Shown piece by piece: positions 61,170 through 64,000 of a DNA stretch of 64,000 nucleotides. This DNA is from Halobacillus litoralis (lineage in GTDB: Bacteria; Bacillota; Bacilli; Bacillales; Halobacillaceae), in assembly GCF_009856445.1 (NCBI RefSeq), contig NZ_WMFA01000002.1, forward strand, positions 248,001 to 312,000, in the 5' to 3' direction. A program made the position numbers and the translations under genes. The notes beneath the pieces were generated by a model. It was not told the DNA's origin, did no database searches, and worked only from the letters and a program-made list of their open reading frames with translations. The stretch's first letter is position 1. Each line of letters begins with the position of its first letter.

Positions 61170-62552
61170 TTAATGGGGTAGGTGTTCAGCCTCATGAGTC
61201 CGGACGGTGGATTCCGACGTTTTTCCTTCTTTCAACAAGTATCCGAGGATGGCACCAATCAGAGCGGGCAGTATCCACCCGAGTCCAATTCCGTAAAGCG
61301 GAAGATAGGATTGGTAGAAAGTGCTGACTGAATCCAACAAAGGATTAGCGACACCAGGAATCGTTCCCAGGAGCGCATTGTAGCCATCGATGGTACTTAC
61401 GAAAACAGTCAGCATCATAGCGCCGGCATAGACGCTTTGTTTATGCTGAAACAGTTTAGAGCTGAGCCCGAGCAGAATCAGGACGATCGCCATCGGATAT
61501 AAGAACATCAGCACAGGAATCGCATATTGAATGATGTTTGTCAGGCCGAAGTTTGCAATCATGAATGATAACAGTGATAGGATCAGCACGAATGTTTTAT
61601 AGCTGATTTTCGGATAGACGGTATGGAAAAATTCACTGCAGGCGATGATCAGTCCGATACTCGTTTTCAAACAGGCGAGGACAATGATGATTGCGAGCAG
61701 AATCGCTCCATATGGACCGAAGTAATGCTTAGCCACCGCTGCGAAAGTAAGGCCGCCATTTTCAAGATTGCCAACGACAGATACGCTGGAAGCTCCCATA
61801 TACGCAATGAGACCGTAAATGAGCATCATAAGCACCATGGCGAAAATTCCTGATTTCCATGTCGTCTGAGCAATCGCCTTCGTGTCGGTGATTCCCATGT
61901 GGCGGATTGCGGTGATCACCACAATTCCGAGCGCCAAGCCACCGAGGGCGTCCATCGTGTTATAGCCTTCCGTGAATCCTGTCATGAAAGGTACCGAAGC
62001 ATAATCACCGGTCGGTGCACCAAAATCACCCATTGGTTTGACAATAGTGGTAATGATGAGAATGGATAAAAACAGTAAGAATGTCGGTGTTAGGTACTTT
62101 CCGATGATATCCATAACTTTGGCTGAGTTCAGTGAAAAATAATAGACGAGTGCGAAAAATACGAAACTGAACACGGCAAGCCACAGTTGAGTTTGATCCG
62201 GTTTGATGAATGGCTCAAATCCCACCACAAAAGGGACCGTTGCTGTTCTTGGAATCGCGAAAAAAGGACCGATCGTCAAATAGAGAATGACGGCAAAAGA
62301 GATACCGAATAACGGATGGATCCTACCGGCAAGGTCATTCAAACCTTGACTGCCGGACAAAACGATCGCAAGGATACCCATTAAGGGAAGGGCGATGGCC
62401 GTTACAAGAAATCCGATCAGTGCCGGCCAGAAGGAGGTTCCTGCCATTTGGCCCAATTGAATAGGAAAGATTAAATTGCCCGCACCGAAGAAGAGCCCGA
62501 AAAGCATCGTCCCGATGACGGCATACGTAGAGAATGAGTTTTTCTGTTTCAT
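61170..62552 (-). CDS. brnQ: Branched-chain amino acid transporter, LIVCS family
   Basis: Sodium- or proton-coupled importer of leucine, isoleucine and valine, 460 residues with twelve predicted spans. It opens with the family signature YAVIGTMLFGLFFGAGNLIFPIQLGQMAG and has AIPRTATVPFVVGFEP and GYNTMDALGGLALGIVVI. RBS GAAAGGAACG precedes the ATG. No T-box leader or CodY motif that I could recognise lies upstream. Monocistronic. Confidence 0.96.
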   Translation of the reverse strand: MKQKNSFSTYAVIGTMLFGLFFGAGNLIFPIQLGQMAGTSFWPALIGFLVTAIALPLMGILAIVLSGSQGLNDLAGRIHPLFGISFAVILYLTIGPFFAIPRTATVPFVVGFEPFIKPDQTQLWLAVFSFVFFALVYYFSLNSAKVMDIIGKYLTPTFLLFLSILIITTIVKPMGDFGAPTGDYASVPFMTGFTEGYNTMDALGGLALGIVVITAIRHMGITDTKAIAQTTWKSGIFAMVLMMLIYGLIAYMGASSVSVVGNLENGGLTFAAVAKHYFGPYGAILLAIIIVLACLKTSIGLIIACSEFFHTVYPKISYKTFVLILSLLSFMIANFGLTNIIQYAIPVLMFLYPMAIVLILLGLSSKLFQHKQSVYAGAMMLTVFVSTIDGYNALLGTIPGVANPLLDSVSTFYQSYLPLYGIGLGWILPALIGAILGYLLKEGKTSESTVRTHEAEHLPH

Positions 62553-62713
62553 AGGTTCGTTCCTTTCGTGATGTAATGGTTTGCTTTAAAGGAATAAAGA
62601 TAATCCTAACAAGAATCTTCACAAGGGACAATAGACTTTTCGAGATTCTTAGGAAATAACTTGGTGATATCGCTTTCTTTCTGAATGGTGGGGTTGATTG
62701 GTCCAATATATGC

Positions 62714-62748
62714 AAAAAAGGACTTCCTGAATAAGGAAGTCCTTTTTT
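62714..62748 (-). terminator. Intrinsic terminator after the zinc-ribbon gene
   Basis: A perfect 15-bp stem (AAAAAAGGACTTCCT) with a five-base loop and a minus-strand T tract, between the zinc-ribbon gene and brnQ. Confidence 0.9.
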
Positions 62749-62793
62749 GCTCTAAGAGCTCTTTATGAATGACTGGGACGGAAAGGATGTCCT

Positions 62794-62973
62794 CTATGCG
62801 TCTTGTTGAGTTAGTTGATGATCATTGTTTCCACATTCCGGACATTGCGTCCAAACAACATAAGCCGTTTTATCTTCAAATTCTTTTGGAACGACTTTAA
62901 TTACTTTAAGAACATTATGGTAGCAGCTTGTGCATCTTTCCTGGATGGACTGCCCCACATCAAATTTTAACAT
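62794..62973 (-). CDS. Small zinc-ribbon protein, 59 aa
   Basis: A 59-residue protein with two zinc knuckles, CTSC and CPEC, separated by 29 residues, forming one treble-clef or ribbon-type zinc site. The N terminus MLKFDVGQSIQERC and the end GNNDHQLTQQDA are hydrophilic. The start is the ATG at 62971-62973, seven bases after AGGAGTGAG; six earlier codons have no site. It could be a small regulator or RNA-binding protein; no family name is recalled. Confidence 0.82.
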   Translation of the reverse strand: MLKFDVGQSIQERCTSCYHNVLKVIKVVPKEFEDKTAYVVWTQCPECGNNDHQLTQQDA

Positions 62974-63229
62974 TTGCTCACTCCTGATCACTTATTTCAA
63001 ATGAGTACCGAAGTCTCAAGAGTTTTTCTAGTATAACGTTTATAAGGATATGAGTCAAAAAAGTAAAAACACTCATCCGCTTAGGCAGCGTCTATTCGTA
63101 CGATTCCTCTTTTTATGCTGATTGTTCTGAAAATCATGTTAAAATATGGGAAGTTGCTTCACTTTTCATAGGGAGACACTGGGAATCAAACGAAAACAAA
63201 ATAATGGATAGGAAAAGAGGAAACGAGAC

Positions 63230-64000
63230 GTGGAGTTTTTAACGAAACAATCGGTAACAGAATTCGAACAGGTCAACCGGGCGTTAGAAAACGAAGGATT
63301 GAACACGCTGTCGGGAGAATCGGATATCAAACGTTTAGGCGAGGGATCCTGGCACTATGCTTACTTAGTGGAGAGAGACCAGTTAGTCCTCCGAATACCT
63401 AAAAAGGTCGCTTACGAGGAAGCCGTCGTTTTCAACCGTGATCAGTTAACAGCGGAATACGGAGCGACAGAAGCGTTTTACAAGGCAGCGAGCCAGGCAC
63501 AGAAAGGCATGTGCCCGGAATTCTTCCATTATCTTATCAATGAAGACCTTACCTACACGCTTGAATCTTATATGGGTGAAACATTGGGAATGGAAGGACA
63601 GACGCAAAAACAGTCAGAGCAATACGGAAGAGAGATGGGTGATTTCTTCCGCACCCTTGAAGAAATCGATCCTCCCTATGAAGGGATCGGTTATTTGGAA
63701 GTGGCGAAAAACGGGGAATTAAAAGGCGGACTCGACATGGATCTGAGCGCGTGTATCGTCGAAGAGAGAGGAGAATATGAAGAAGAACTTCATAACCTTC
63801 TTTCAAGTGCCTATGAATTCGATAAAGAAAAAGTGGCGGCCGTCGGAAAGGAATTAATCCCCAACCGCTCCATCGATCAGGAGAAGCGGATCCTCACCAA
63901 TCAGGATACATCGCCGGAAAATTTGATCTTCACAAGTAACGGCGTGAAAATGATCGATCCTGTCCCGCTTCTTTACACAGGAACCTCTATTGCTGCTAAC
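63230..64000 (+). CDS. Aminoglycoside phosphotransferase (APH)-family kinase-like protein, cut by the window end
   Basis: An uninterrupted frame of 257 codons from GTG at 63230 to the last base, so the 3' end lies outside. AGAGG is nine bases upstream. The product shows an N-lobe GEGSWHYAYLVERDQLVLRIPK, with the ATP-binding lysine in LRIPK. Near the end it has TNQDTSPENLIF (equivalent to HxDxxxxN, with Gln in place of the first His) and VKMIDPVP (metal aspartate). This is the APH/choline-kinase fold; the real substrate is unknown and need not be an antibiotic. Confidence 0.82.
   Translation, partial: MEFLTKQSVTEFEQVNRALENEGLNTLSGESDIKRLGEGSWHYAYLVERDQLVLRIPKKVAYEEAVVFNRDQLTAEYGATEAFYKAASQAQKGMCPEFFHYLINEDLTYTLESYMGETLGMEGQTQKQSEQYGREMGDFFRTLEEIDPPYEGIGYLEVAKNGELKGGLDMDLSACIVEERGEYEEELHNLLSSAYEFDKEKVAAVGKELIPNRSIDQEKRILTNQDTSPENLIFTSNGVKMIDPVPLLYTGTSIAAN

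Noticed and set aside
62553-62713. T-box or other riboswitch upstream of brnQ
   Set aside because: No T-box core sequence and no terminator/antiterminator pair between the brnQ start and the upstream hairpin.

Overview
The window looks like chromosome of a moderately halophilic, spore-forming member of the Bacillaceae, most likely Halobacillus or a close relative. Evidence: strong AGGAGG-type ribosome binding sites, GTG and TTG starts, class III fructose-1,6-bisphosphatase, the spore genes cwlJ and tgl, a YjcZ-type small protein, DUF2512, DUF3231 and DUF2975 proteins, and acidic proteins. The genus is an inference from protein style. No rRNA, tRNA, CRISPR, prophage or insertion sequence was seen.

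Layout. 1-5.2 kb: secreted M4 metalloprotease, a Gly/Pro/Met-rich repetitive protein and a PBP4-type D,D-carboxypeptidase. 5.3-16.8 kb: two Fur-box-controlled transcription units for a hydroxamate-citrate siderophore. The main operon has the gene order of rhbABCDEF (rhizobactin 1021/schizokinen type) and ends with its own aspartokinase. 16.9-31.7 kb: metabolic and membrane genes, including a PAS-STAS protein, a nucleoside hydrolase, dehydrogenases, an FMN-dependent lactate monooxygenase-like enzyme with a 21-unit tandem repeat behind it, cwlJ and a membrane diguanylate cyclase. 32-41.4 kb: an MscS channel, an Lnt-like/LytTR/DUF3021 operon, and a response regulator-histidine kinase-ABC transporter locus. 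41.5-50.5 kb: oxidoreductases with a MerR regulator and its two operators, a TetR/YhfP-type divergent pair, and a winged-helix regulator followed by an MFS exporter. 50.7-55.3 kb: fbp, an ECF sigma/anti-sigma pair with a convergent region-2-only sigma relative, and tgl. 55.4-59.8 kb: a second GC-rich tandem array and a three-gene operon (PlsY-like, acyltransferase-aminotransferase fusion, LtaS-like). 60-64 kb: VOC protein, a YdeI/OmdA-type protein with an apparent AUA start, brnQ, a zinc-ribbon protein and a kinase-like gene cut by the window end.

How genes work together. Aspartokinase should feed aspartate semialdehyde to the diaminobutyrate aminotransferase. The decarboxylase then gives 1,3-diaminopropane, which is hydroxylated, acetylated and joined to citrate by two NIS synthetases. 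All of this lies behind iron-responsive operators. In the two-component/ABC locus, an 18-bp element shared by the regulator promoter and the kinase-permease junction suggests that the regulator drives the transporter from a promoter buried inside a terminator hairpin.

The strongest candidates for undescribed biology are the PlsY-like/acyltransferase-aminotransferase/LtaS-like operon, the promoter-in-terminator arrangement, and the two related 20-21-bp repeat arrays.
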